A stretch of DNA of 64,000 nucleotides from Auriscalpium vulgare (lineage: Eukaryota; Basidiomycota; Agaricomycetes; Russulales; Auriscalpiaceae). The stretch is taken from NCBI GenBank assembly GCA_019915015.1, contig JAHBBC010000007.1, positions 1,753,843 to 1,817,842 of the forward strand, written 5' to 3'. The notes under the pieces are model-generated. The model was not told where the DNA came from, ran no database searches, and saw only the letters and a list, made by a program, of their open reading frames with translations. This document shows, one piece after another, positions 12,289-24,697 of this stretch (within the stretch, counting starts at the first letter, position 1; each line of letters begins with the position of its first letter). The position numbers and the translations under genes were made by a program.

Positions 12289-13812
12289 ACGCGGTTGTGT
12301 ATGTATTTTCTTGGGCTGGCGCTGTTTGGTTTGTGGCCGCCGCGATTTATGACCCATCTGTGTTGTATGCCTGCGCCCACTGCGACTGGTTGGACTGAGC
12401 TGGGGATGCTGTGCGTGTATTTATTGCTGCGACCAGGGCGCGCTACATGTTGTGTATTTTTACGGGACGACCGCGCCAGTAGATACTTACCCACACGCAA
12501 GCGAGCAGATGGGATGGATCGGAACGGGCCGTGCGACGGGCATCATCGAAGCGCAGAGGGCGCCGCATTGGATGCAGCGGTGTGCCCACGCCCAGTGCGC
12601 TGCCGGCACTGCACTCATTGTCCCCGCGCCTCCTGCCAGCGTCGACCCGCGCACCCAACATCTCCCCCGCGACCGCGACACATCGTGCGAGCCTGGCCCA
12701 CCGCGCAAAGATGGGCGCAGCGTGCGCTTGGCTGCGGAGTTTGCGCTAGGCCGTGTGCCGTACGTTACATACAGTGCGTGTGCACAGTGCGACAGCGTTA
12801 CCTCACGACGCAGTCCGCAGCACACTTCATCTCCGCCGTCTCCGCCCACAGCCCGCCCGGGGCGTCGCAGCACGGAGACATCCGCGCCAGCGTGCAAGAG
12901 CAGCTGCAGATCAGTGGCTGAGTCTGGGACGGGGACGGGGTTGTGGGGCGTGCCGTGGGCTGCCGTGGGCTGTGGGGGTCTGGTCTGGCGGTGACGGAAC
13001 GGTACTGTGGCTGCCGTGGCCCGTGGGGGTCTGGTCTGGCGGTGACGGAAGCGAGGGTACGGTACTGTGGCGGCCGCGGGGCGGTCCGCACGTCACACAA
13101 GGACACGGAGCGCACATACTACGCCCTTGCAATGCAGCCACGAGGCGGCAGGCCCGGCCGAAATTCATCTGCAGACAGGCGCCACGGAATTGCATCGTCC
13201 CTGTTTGTCCAAGCCTGCGAGGCCCGTTCAGAAGCACTTCAGAAGCCTGTCGGAAATGCATCCAGGGCCCTGCATCTTGCGCTACTTCACGCAAGCAGGA
13301 TTAGCAGGCGGGGGACACGCGGGTCCACCGCCGCTGTCCGAATCGCGCTATGTGCGCAAGGCCGGCAGCTGCAGGCAATCAATCAATTAATCACCGTTGC
13401 TGCTGGCAGGATCGAATCAGAACGTCGCTGTGAGGCGCGCCACTGACCTAAGTGCTGGTGACTTTGCCGAGGACTTTGTCAAGACTCAAAGAGTCGGCGA
13501 GCGCGACGTGGGCGGAGCGTGGGAACCCTGTGGCCACTGGCCTGCCACGCGCGGTCACGTCAGGCTTTCCATCCGACTTCCACTGCCGCACTGCCTGTCC
13601 CACATAGTCTACACACAAGCTGTGACCAACATCTGTGGTGAGTTCATCTTCTCGCGACTGCTCTTCAATGGCAAGGTGCAGCGTCGTGTGCGCCTCATCG
13701 ACATGCGCAGACACTAGCAGGGTGCCGGGCGCAATCTCCTTGCAAGGCTGTGTCCATTCCGCAGTGCTGATCCTCGGGGGTAGACACCATCAGCTGAATC
13801 AGTGCGCCCGTC
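12289..13812. other. Intergenic with one tandem repeat
   Basis: 1.5 kb between two plus-strand genes. I recognise no gene. It contains the tandem duplication at 12963-13072 and otherwise GC-rich unique sequence that must include the promoter of the amidohydrolase gene. Confidence 0.5.
12963..13072. repeat. Imperfect two-copy tandem repeat
   Basis: A unit of about 50-60 bp occurs twice in a row. The identical core, beginning GTGGGGGTCTGGTCTGG, is at about 12971-12998 and 13023-13050 (28 bp). The second copy carries a short insertion before the shared GGTACTGTGG. Confidence 0.85.
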
Positions 13813-15561
13813 ATGCAGCTTCCTCTTCTATCCAACGAGACTCCCTGTCCTCAGGCTGACCGCATCATCAAGATATATGCTGGGAAACTCTTCGACTCTG
13901 AGAGCCGCGAATTCTTATTGCGTCGGGTGATCACCGTCTCCGAGGATTCTGGGCTCATTGTGGACGTCGATTCCTACGATGTCGTCGAGGTAGAAGCAGC
14001 TGCCGCCAGGATTTTCGCCGACGCGAAGTTCTTCGATCTGCGCGCGCTGACCGTGCTTCCAGGCTTCGTGGATGCGCATGTGCACTGTATGTCTGTCTGC
14101 GCACTACCCCGCCGCTCAGGCATCCTCCCCCCGCTGTCAACGATTGTTGATGCAGTGCGCCCCCAGTCTTCCTGCATCCCTACTCCGAGACGTCGTGGGA
14201 GGACCAAAACACAAAGGAGCACATCGCAGAGCGCGCAGTGCGTGCGACAGTTCACGCAAAGCGGACCCTTCTCGCTGGATTTACCTCCGTGCGGTTCGGC
14301 GGTACCTATACCATGTGCGCACCCTGGCTAACCACGCCGTTCGCACCGCAGTGATCTCGGCACAGAGGGCGCCGCCGATGCCGACATCGCGCTGCGCAAG
14401 TGCATTTCCGGGCCCGCCCCCATTATCCCTGGCCCTCGTTACTTTTGTGCCACCCGTGCGATTGTGTCCACCGGCAGCTACGGTCGGTCTTCGCTGCTCC
14501 CATTCTGTGCGCGCACGCCCATCGGGCTGCCATTCACACGCGCCCCGTTACGTTTCTAGGCCCGAAGAGTGCGATCCATGTGAACAGGGAGGGCATCGAC
14601 GGGGTCACGGGTGCGGAGGCTGCCGACGGCGTCGACGAATGTGTGAAGGTCGTGCGCAGGCAGATTGGTGCGGGTGCGGATTGGATCAAGGTGAGCACCA
14701 ATCATGGCAGTGCTTCTGTTCCTGTGCGTCCGCATGCCAACAACTCATAGGCGTCCAGATATATGCAGGTGCGAGGCTGTTGCCACCTATAGTCACAGCT
14801 GCGCGGGCTGCTGACGCATGCCGTGGGGAACCGGCCTGCAGATTACAGCGTGCGCTCGCGCACGGCCGCGGTGTCGTCTGCCGCCGCGCTTGCGTATATC
14901 CCCACCTTCAGCGCGCCCGAGACCCACGCGATGATCGACGCGGCACACCAGTACGGGGTGAAGGTCGCCGCACACGCGACGAACGACAGTACCGTGCAAA
15001 CGCTTGTTGAGCAGGGCATCGACTCCATCGAACACGGCGTCGGCGTGCAGCGCTTCTGGGACCACCACGCGACCACAATGTGGGTGCCGACGCTCGCTGT
15101 GTATTGGCTGTCCAGGGTGACGCACCCCGAGCGCTGGGAGGAGGGTATCCGGGCGTTCAGGACCGCGCTGGAAGACGATCGCGTGCGGGGGTGATACAGG
15201 CGTGTTCGCGCACGGTGACAACGCGCTGGAGATGCAGCTCATGGCTGAGGCCGGCGCCGACTGGCGGAGCGTGCTCGGGTGGGCGACTTTGAACGGGTGG
15301 AAGTGCGTTCGCTCGCAAGCGTGGGAGGGGAGGGAGGGGGATGCGCGGCTGAAAAGGGTGGGCGATCTTGGGGAGGACTTCAGGGTTGTGGGCGACAACG
15401 AGGTGCCGTTCGGGATCGTCAAACGTGGATTTGCTGCAGACATCATTGCAAGTACCGGTGACTTCGAGGCTGACTTTGCAAAAGCGGTGAGCAAGGAGAG
15501 CATAACCTTTGTTATGAAGGCCGGTCGGGTTTATAAAAACGCCGGTCGTGAAGACATCTAG
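13813..15561 (+). CDS. Metal-dependent amidohydrolase (imidazolonepropionase/prolidase-like)
   Basis: Hydrolase of the amidohydrolase superfamily; substrate unknown. Exons: 13813-14086, 14167-14293, 14352-14482, 14560-14690, 14759-14768, 14842-15561. The 10-nt microexon encodes IYA after the metal-bridging Lys of DWIK. Metal ligands visible: HxH in GFVDAHVHFF, Lys in DWIKIYA, His in VKVAAHATND, His in SIEHGVGV, Asp in GGDTGVFAHGDN. No signal peptide is evident. The frame shifts once between about 15165 and 15185, just before ACGGDTG; total exon length is one over a multiple of three, so this is a net +1 (or -2) change, unlike the single-base losses elsewhere in the window. It could be an error or could inactivate this copy. 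Expected intact length is about 463 aa. Confidence 0.85.
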
Positions 15562-15711
15562 GAGAGCTATATACATGCACTTGCTTACAACCAATGCGTT
15601 CCGAGACAGTAAATTTGCCATTGACATAACATGTAACATAGCCTATTTATACAGTGACCAGGCTTGAGATAAGAATATACAAGAACGGGGAAAGTATACA
15701 TGAAGCGGTGT

Positions 15712-16236
<525 letters not shown>

Positions 16237-16635
16237 TGTATGAGGCTGAGAAGAGAGAGGTCGCTGAAGGTAGTGATGGGTTGTTAGAGGTGGTGGTGGT
16301 GGTGGTGGTAGGAAGGCAAGAGGTGTTGGCGCGAAATGCGCGGCGCGCCATTGTTTATCAAGGCATCCTCGATCACGTGCAGACGCGTCCACAATCAACA
16401 AATAAACGGTGCATTTGGCTCTGTGCATAGAACGCATAAACTGCTTTATCTATGGACCAGGAGAAAGGAGAGTGCTGATCATCTCGTTTGTCTAGTAGTT
16501 GGGTGGATTTTGGGCTGCCAGCTGCCAAGGGTGAAGCGCTACCATATTCAGCGGCATCGATACGCTTGCCCTTCTGCATATTCTGACGTTGAGTCTGCAC
16601 GACAACTTCACCTACCTAAGAAGCAACTCCCCATT
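16237..16635. promoter_or_regulatory. Bidirectional promoter region, histone H4 / RIB7
   Basis: 399 bp between divergent start codons. It includes a (GGT)7 microsatellite at about 16289-16307, close to the H4 start. I could not assign specific transcription factor sites. Confidence 0.55.
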
Positions 16636-17763
16636 ATGCATGATCCCCTCAGCCTGCTGCTCGCCGGAGTGGAGCTGTCATCTAGACAGACAGACAACTC
16701 CGCAGACACAGCACCAGGTCCTCCCTCCTTCCTCACCACCGTCCTCGGAAGCCTACCCGCCGACGACAAGCCCGGGACGAAGCCCCTGCCCGATCTTATC
16801 CCCCCGAATGCCACGCGCCCGTGGATCACGCTCACCTTCGCCCAATCGCTCGACGCGAAGATCGCGGGGAAGGGCGGCAAGCAGCTCATCCTTAGCGGTG
16901 ACGAGAGCATGAAAATGACGCATTGGTGTGTGGCGCTTTCAGCGATGGCCGTGTACAAAGGACTCGTTCTGACTTCGTTCGGCGCAAGGTAGGATGCGCA
17001 CGATGCATGACGGGATCCTCATCGGTGTGGGCACGGCCGTCAATGACAATCCCCAGCTTAACGGTACCATTCGTTTACCCGAACGTCAGTCGTACGCATT
17101 GACCGATGTTTGTCTTAGTTCGCCACCTCCCCTTCCCGTCCCAAAATACCCATCTGCAACACTACCACCACCCACGACCCCTCATATTGGACCCGCACCT
17201 CCGCACTTCCCCCGCATGCAAGCTCATTGTCAATGCCTCCAAAGGCGCCGGTATCGCCCCGTGGATCATCAGCGCGCGTCCGCCATCCGCGGACGGGTTC
17301 TGGGCAAGCGAAGGGGACGTGGAGAAGGTACAGCAGTGGGAGGCGCGGCAGGATGCTTTGTGTGCGGCTGGCGCAACCGTTGTGCTTGTCGAAAGAGAAA
17401 CTCTTCGTGTGTCTTCGATAATGCTGGGTGGTCTGATGGCATTCTCTCTGACTGATGTCTACAGATCCAGATCTGCCGTCTACGAACACTGATCTGCCTT
17501 TGGCCGCGGTCCTGAAGACCCTCCGAGCTCAGGGGATCAAGTCCATCATGGTCGAAGGCGGCGCACGCGTTATCCAGTCATTCTTGTCAACAGCGGCATC
17601 CGAGCAGCTTGTCGATGCCCTTATCATCACTGTAGCTCCAACCTTCGTTGGCGGAGATGGAGTTAGTTACGTCGAGCGCCTGGAGGACGTCCCAGGGATT
17701 AGGCATATTTCAACCGAGACGTTAGGGAAGGATGTAGTGGTCGGGCTGAAGGTTGGATCCTGA
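16636..17763 (+). CDS. RIB7: 2,5-diamino-6-ribosylamino-4(3H)-pyrimidinone 5'-phosphate reductase (riboflavin synthesis)
   Basis: Catalyses the second step of fungal riboflavin synthesis from GTP, NADPH-dependent reduction of the ribosyl side chain, in the cytosol. Four exons: 16636-16925, 16993-17063, 17119-17406, 17465-17763, totalling 315 aa. It belongs to the RibD C-terminal (DHFR-like) fold. Visible signatures are RPWITLTFAQSLDAKIAG, the cofactor region MHDGILIGVGTAVNDNPQL, and GIKSIMVEGGARVIQSF. The last segment includes APTFVGGDGVSYV. There is no deaminase domain, as expected for the fungal enzyme. No frame defect was found. Confidence 0.93.
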
Positions 17764-18136
17764 CGACGGACTCATAGGTGGGGATGTCATGATATTGAGG
17801 ACACTGTTTCTGGTTCTCGTGCCGCCTGTAGAACGACGTGCTGCTGATATACCCAGGCTTTTGGATCCAAATCTCATGTATTGAAAACGCAGTGGATGCA
17901 CGTATCTCCCACGGGAGTTGCGGTGTGGCCTACGTTGTCGATGAGAAAAACAGCAACGAGAGGAACAAACACGCACTCAGACGCCACCTAGCTAACTCAT
18001 CAGCTCCTTAGTCTCCGGTCTCCAGTGGTTTGCACAAGGCGGCCGCATGACTACGCCAGCTCACAGTCTGGTTGGCATTGATTGTCGATAACTGATTTCT
18101 ATCTTACAAGGTTCTTCGACACCCCTGTATCGTCGC
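17764..18136. other. Short convergent intergenic region
   Basis: 373 bp between the 3' ends of RIB7 and NXT1. No feature recognised beyond the expected 3' UTRs. Confidence 0.5.
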
Positions 18137-18644
18137 TCAGCCGACAAAGCGCATACTGTCGGCCGTGATGTAGTATTTTGCTAGTTCGCCCGGTTTGGGA
18201 GCGACTGTAGTGCCCGTATCGGGAACGAGCATAAAGCTTTGGTTGAATACGCGTGGGTGCCCTTCGATCGTCTTCGGGATCTTGGCTGGGTTCGCGGCGG
18301 GGCCGCCGCCGTGCACAACCGTCCCTGACACCGTGACAAGTAGCGAAGGGGGTTGCGTGCCTACAGATACATCAATATATGGCCGCATCTGCTGGGTCGA
18401 ACGCACCGGGAATGGGATGGCAATCATATGACTGCACTTCGTGTGTCGTCTTTGGCATGTTCAGTATGAGGTCCCGAATGCCCTGCACACCCTCACGCGG
18501 ATTTCCGTTCCAGTTCACAGCGGAAGTGGAGCGGTAGAAGTTGGGCAAGTCATCGACACGCGTGGCAGAATCGTAGGCAGAGTAGTAAAGGCGGGTGAAG
18601 TGATCTGCAGCGCGAGTGGCAATTTCGATGCTGCCGGGTCTCAT
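18137..18644 (-). CDS. NXT1: NTF2-related mRNA export factor NXT1/p15
   Basis: Small partner of the TAP/NXF1-type mRNA export receptor, acting at the nuclear pore. Two exons, 18407-18644 and 18137-18360, giving 153 aa. The NTF2-like fold is recognisable from the N-terminal helix (IEIATRAADHFTRLYYSAYD), VNWNGNPREGVQGI, VQSYDCHPIPG and the closing strands GHPRVFNQSFMLVP and YYITADSMRFVG. NWNGN and FNQSF match animal NXT1 better than NTF2 proper. The start MRPGSIEIA is the first in-frame methionine before the domain. 217 bp separate it from the divergent phospholipase gene. Confidence 0.9.
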
Positions 18645-18861
18645 CGTGAGCTTGCATCCAATGTAGGGCCTGCTACAACTTACTCTTCCTTCGTAAGGGG
18701 TGCCATTGTTGTTGTCCAGACACAGAGGGTAGCTGAACGTGGGTGGTGGACCGAAGTCAAAGAGCGCACCCGCACAGCCGCAGAGATGTTTGACCCTATC
18801 TCGGCAACTTGCGGGCCATGATCCCCCTTGACGCTGCGTCGCCAGCGACGGCGAGCAGACG

Positions 18862-20447
18862 ATGTCTGACCACGAGCTTCGTATTTTCAGTCTCAACTGC
18901 TGGTGTGTTTTCATTGTCTTCTGTTTACGTGGGCTCTGACGCGGTTCAAGGGGCTTGAAGTACGTCTCCAAGAACAGGACCGAGCGGATTGCAGCCATCG
19001 CCAGCTTCCTAGAACGTTCACAGTACGACATCGTCGCGCTCCAGGAGCTGTGGGTGTATGCGGACTACCAGATCGTCCGTGTGAGTGTGTCGAAACACCT
19101 CCCGTATGCGAAGTTCTTCTACAGGTGCGTGCTGTCTGTTTATCGCACTGCGACGCGTCGTTCACCGTAGACGGACAGCGGTGCACTTGGTGCCGGCCTT
19201 GCTATCTTCTCGAGGTTCCCAATCATTGCTGCCGCCATCCAACCCTACTCTCTGAATGGTTCACCACTCGACGTCAAGGCCGGCGACTGGTTCGTGGGGA
19301 AGGCAGCCGCTAGTGTGCTCATAACACACCCTATCCTTGGGCAGGTCCAGGTCTTCAACACACATGTGAGTTTGCCAGATGATGCCTGCAAGTTCCAAGT
19401 CTAATATGGTGGCGAAGCTCTTTGCAAAAGGTGGCGAGGGGGGTCCCGAGCACCACCGCGCTCACCGACTCGTGAATGCATGGGAATTCGCGAAACTGGC
19501 CAGGCAGTCCGCCGAGATAGGGCGGTATGTGATTGCGGTGAGCAACTCCCGCCTCTGAATGTGAGTTCTTCTCATGACTTTTAGGCAGGAGATTTCAACA
19601 GCATCCCAACGACATTGCCGATGACCGTCATCCGCGAACATGGCGCGCTCAGTGACGCATGGGAGACCACGCACCCACCCAACGCGTCCATGACCTCTCT
19701 TAACTCAGTTTTATCCCCCAAGAACGCTATCGAGACCCTCGGCGTCACCGCCGACTCCCCGCTTAATTCCTATTCCGCGGACAAGCCACTGGACGTGCAC
19801 GCGCGGGCATCTCATGGCAAGCGTCTCGACTACGTGCTCTTCCGCAACCCAGCGGTGCGTCACTCGCCCTTCGCGCCGTCTGGGACCATGCCCATTCTCG
19901 CCGCAACGGAGTCCCGCGTCCTGCTCACGGAGAACGTCCCGGGAAGCCATTTGCGTACTCTGACCACTTCGGTCTGGAAGCGACGCTCGTCATCAAGTAC
20001 CCGGAAGCTCAGGAGAACACGCTGCCGAACGACGGCGCGGCCGCCGGGTCGACCGTATCGACGGATCCTGCTCCTGCGACGGGTCTTGACCCCCCGCGTC
20101 TTACCGAAACCTCCGCCACGGCTGTCCTGCAGGCTCTCACCGCTTGTTTTCAACATGCGCGCCGACGGTCCCGGAACGAGCTACTCATCTTCATTATCTG
20201 CGTCGTACTCCTGTTCATCACTATCATGATATCATCCTGGTACAGACAGCCCTCGCTCGCTCCGCTGCTTGTGTTCTTTGGCGGGTTCGTTACCTGGTTG
20301 GGCACGACGTTGTTCTACTCTGGATTTGTGTACGGTAATTGGGAGGTGAACGCGCTGATGAACATCATCGAGGAGCTGGAACTGTACAGAAGGAGCGTGG
20401 ATGTGGGTTTAGGAAGAGCTGGTGGGAGCGACTACTTCAAAAGATAG
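18862..20447 (+). CDS. ISC1: Inositol phosphosphingolipid phospholipase C (neutral sphingomyelinase, ISC1 family)
   Basis: Membrane enzyme that cleaves complex sphingolipids to ceramide. Five exons: 18862-18902, 18951-19124, 19179-19365, 19400-19537, 19585-20447. The DNase I-like fold shows LRIFSLNCWGLKYVSKNR, the metal-binding Glu of ALQELWVYAD, QVFNTHSN, AGDFNSIP, HGKRLDYV and the catalytic His of YSDHFGLEATL. Two membrane segments close the protein (ELLIFIICVVLLFITIMI and PLLVFFGGFVTWLGTTLFY), as in yeast Isc1. One base is missing in the CCC at 19938-19940: VPG and KPFAYSDHF lie in different frames. With it the exons total 468 codons (467 aa). Confidence 0.93.
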
Positions 20448-23400
20448 AAAGCGAGAAGAGACATTGGAATCTGGTCTCACACAACTACTGGCCATGGATC
20501 ACTCTACCCAGGTATAGACATCATTGGCTAGGGTGTCTGTGTAATTATTCTTTGCTGTGGGCATCGCCGGAACGCCCAAGGTAAGACGTACAATTTGAGC
20601 AACAGAATCACACCCAGCCACCAGCCAACATACTGCCCTGATTGAACCCCCCCTAATCACCGCGAAGATGGGGCAATACCGCGTCTTGTTTTGCGGGGAC
20701 GACCCGTTTCCCGGAGGGCCACATTTTACAGCCGAATTCAGCCAACAAAAGCTCAACAGTCTGTCTATTCTTGCGGAGAGAACCACGCGAAGCGTCCAGC
20801 GCTACCCTGTACACGTACAAAACCTGCAGGCTACCTCGTTATATCCTGCCTTACCCCGTTGGGCCGCCTGGCTACACACAGGGTCCCCCGCAGCCGGAAC
20901 ACGGGTGTGGGGTGGGACTAGCCGCCTCTCACGAACGGAATGGCGCGCATGGAGGTACCGCTCTGGCCTCGAAGACGCCCTGAAGCTTATGATATCGATG
21001 ACGTCGTATCGAGGGAAACATCTTGAACGTTCTGCGCAGGAAATTTGCGTGTTCTGATCAGTAGAGCACCGGCAGCCGCGTCGGGTCAAAAATAACGGAC
21101 ATTGTACCGACTTGCATATATCACCGTTAGGCGAGAGTAGATCTCATGGATCGTCGGGACAGCGACCGAGAAGACGCTGCTCGAAGAACGAGCGAGAACA
21201 GAGAATCAGAGGCCCACGCTCGAGGTAAAATGTCCGCAAGTTCCGCAAGTTTCAGTAGCCGATGAGACGGGGTTGCCTGAACAAGGGCGATCGAGCGGTC
21301 TTCGTGTCGAGAGCGACAAGGACTTCCTGTACTTGCTTGTCGCTCGTCAGATTCCGGAATGTTCGTCGACGCCGTGTGAGTCTACGACCCGTGAGCTTCA
21401 GCGCACAGAATACAAGGCAGATGACAGGTGCAGGTTGCGCACGGGACATCAATGGATTAGAAGGGTTCTATGTAGGCGTTTCGACACTTTGCTTGAGTCA
21501 TATCTATGCATGGACCGATACGGGCGAACTAGTGACTGTTGTCCGCGCAAGCGCCAATGACGACGACAAAATGATCTAGGAGAGGAAACATATGGTCTCA
21601 GAAAGTGCAATTAATGACGCCGTCGAACATACCTCCCGGCTGGAAGGCGCGGAGCCACACATAGAAAGCTGGTCGTCGCTGCCGTGCACGCCTTTCATGA
21701 TCAATGATAGAAGTACCGTCGAGACGCATGACATGGTCAGTATAAACGCGTGCCTGTCGCACTGCCTGTCGCATGTCGGTGAGCGCGGTCTGTCGCGCAT
21801 ACATGCCGTTCTAGAAGGCCGGGGAGCGTTGTTCCGCACATACCGCAAATACTAGAAGGTCCTGTCGTTCCAATCAGACGAGCACATGGCAAGTCACGTA
21901 ACGGGCTCACTCACACTGCGCTGTGTCCACACCAGAAGAGCTTTGTTCCATGACTGGTCCAATCACAGCGCCGCAGTCATATGTGTCAGTGACGAGCGGT
22001 CACTCGCTTGGTACCATGACAGAGGACTCCTGTCGGCAATATCAAAGCATTCACTGCCAAAGAACAGAGCAAGGCGGCCAGATGCATCGCTAGCACGGGG
22101 GGTCTGGTCGTCCGCGTCATCGTCCGCGTCATGCCAATAGCAACACGCGCCAAGGCCCGCCCGCGTCTAAGAGCGTCGGCCGCCTGAATGCGAGAAGACA
22201 CCACCGACGTCAGTGTTCAGGTCCCCAAGGAGAACAGTAACTGGCCATATGGCCTAAAGGCAGGGGTGTGTCATGGCCGAGTCAAGCCGACGCTGTCACA
22301 CTTATGGCCGTCATCAGTATACTGCAATTGGGCAGGAGGCACTGCTCAGAGATAGCCATATGACCCAGGAGACCTCGTTGAAGTGTGCAATGTCCGTTGG
22401 CGCCATGATTGTCTTTACGTGCCGGTTCAGCGCACAAGGATGTATGGAGCGAGCGACACGTAAAATCGGGGTTGCCACCAGCGTAATGAGATGATCAAGG
22501 GAACATGTGCGGGGTGGGATGACATGGTAGACACTGTCCGCTGTGGAGCAGAGAAGAAAACGGTAAGAGCAACAGCAGAACAAAGAACTGTTTAGACGCA
22601 CGCATGGCACGTAGAGCGTGTGGGCCACGGTTAGATAGAGCCGTGTACGAACAGGGTTCCCGCAGCGATGAAATGAACGTGGCCAAAGCTACAGTAGACG
22701 GATCGTCAAACTATTGGACGGTCAGCAATGATCATAATCCGAAAGTAGCGGCGACGAACCAGCTGCCACCCTTGTTTCCAAGAACTGGGTAAGAGTCCGT
22801 ATGAATCGAGCTTCGTAGCCTTGAGTTCGCGATTGGGGAACCACACGGTGGCGGGGGACAAGTGCGACGCGGACGATGTGGTGAATCCAATGCGGTGGCG
22901 GGTGACGAGGAAGGGGGAAAGAAGGAGGCACACCACGGCTGGCGCTCGCCCCCATATGAAAGGCTGCAGAATTCCGGGTTTGACTACCCTGCGTATAGGG
23001 AGCTGGAGGGAACTGGCCCCAATGCCGCTACAAGCAGCTGACCAGTGAAGCTAGTGAAGTCCTCCAGTCCGGGAGCCCAAATGCTGGAGTAGCGCGCGCG
23101 GGCGGGTCTTGCGGGGGAACGGGGCTCATACAGCCGCCCTCTGGTCTGTCGTCTTTTCGAGCGGGACTGGCCTGCCTATCAACGGTCAGCTGCCGACGGA
23201 CGATAACAACACATGCGCCGCAATTTTTGCCGTCTACCGGCCCAAGAGGATCGGCAATATCTGTCCGGTGCAACGCACTGTCGCCGGAGCAAGGGGAAAT
23301 CGACGGTTCACCGCATGGGCACAGAGCACGTATGCGAGGACAAATCATAAATCAGGAGCTGTCCGCCGGGAGCCCAGAGCCTACCTGCAGTGCGCAGCGA

Positions 23401-24655
23401 GTCAACGCGTAGGGCGTAAGCGCAGCCGTGCGAGCGCAAATTGAATGTAGGCCCGGGTTTGATTATCACGCATGTTCGACGTCCTGCGCTTCCGACCCCG
23501 ATCATGCGGGCATCCAGCGCGAATCACGCCCAGTGCGGAAGACCCCAACGTCTTCCCCGAACCAGCTCCAGGAGGGCCCAGTCTTGTCTATCCAGGTCCT
23601 CGCGGAGTGCTTCCTGACTCCGACAGGATATTGTGTGCGGTGCGCGGGCAGTTATTTCACCCCAGTCAGCTCGGGCATGTCACCCCGTCTGAAATTTGTC
23701 AGGAGACAGTACAGCTTATCGAATTTGCGGCGCATGGTGTATCAAGGCAGGACTCCGACCAGGGACTGGAAAATTTGGGGGACGTCCACATGATGCGCCG
23801 GCGCCGCAGGGCCCCGACGACCAGCGGGATGCGCAGTCAGTGCTGGAGGCCTCGTGTTGCGCTGTCTAGAAGCCACCAGTCCGAAGATCCAGGGGGCGGA
23901 GCGGGTGCCGAGGGAAACTTCGTGCGGACAGAGGAGAGGGTGCGCTCGCCGCTGGTCGGCTCAGGATCCGCGGGAAGTGGGGACAGAGTACTTACTCTCA
24001 AGATGTCGGCTGAGAACCGCGTGCGTGTCTTACACAGGCTCTGCTGCATGAGCAGACGGGCGTAGGAGTCTCCAGCCAGGCATCGGACCATTGCGTTGCG
24101 TGGCCAGGCCGCCGCTCGCGCGTATGACGCCTCCGTGGCACTCGGCCCGCCTGCACTGTGTATCATCTCTGGTCAGTCACCGGACTGTCTACGTGGTCCG
24201 ACACTGACATATTGCGAGCTGGCACTGCAGGATCCGGGAAGAGTGCGAGGAGCTGGCCAGAGGGTCCGAACCGCGGCCCCACCATGACGCAGGCACACCC
24301 CCGTCCGCCCGTCGACAAGGCATGCGGTCCCCAGTTAAGTTCCTTCTCAAGAGAAAGCCTCTGCGGTATACTTAAGAAACCTACCATGAGACTGCGACCC
24401 CAAAGCCTGCCGTCGGCGTGGTCCACCAGCGGCAAGTTCCGTATGCGCCAAAACGCATTCCAGCTGCTCGAGCCCCAAGTTTCCGATGCTGGTCATTTTC
24501 CTTTGGTCAGTTCACCGTGGGCTACATTCGCCATTGAGCCATCGAGACTAGTGCTCACCATTCCGCAGACACACAGGCTCGCCGCCTGGCACACGTCTAT
24601 CACCCCCCGCAGGGCCAGCCTGTAGGCGCCCATTGGGCTCTGGGCGGCCCGGCAT

Positions 24656-24697
24656 CTCGACGACATCGCTGCAGGTCTCGATGACATCGTTGCAGGT
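24656..24697. repeat. 21-bp tandem duplication
   Basis: CTCGACGACATCGCTGCAGG plus T is followed directly by a copy differing at two positions (24656-24676 and 24677-24697). Confidence 0.85.
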
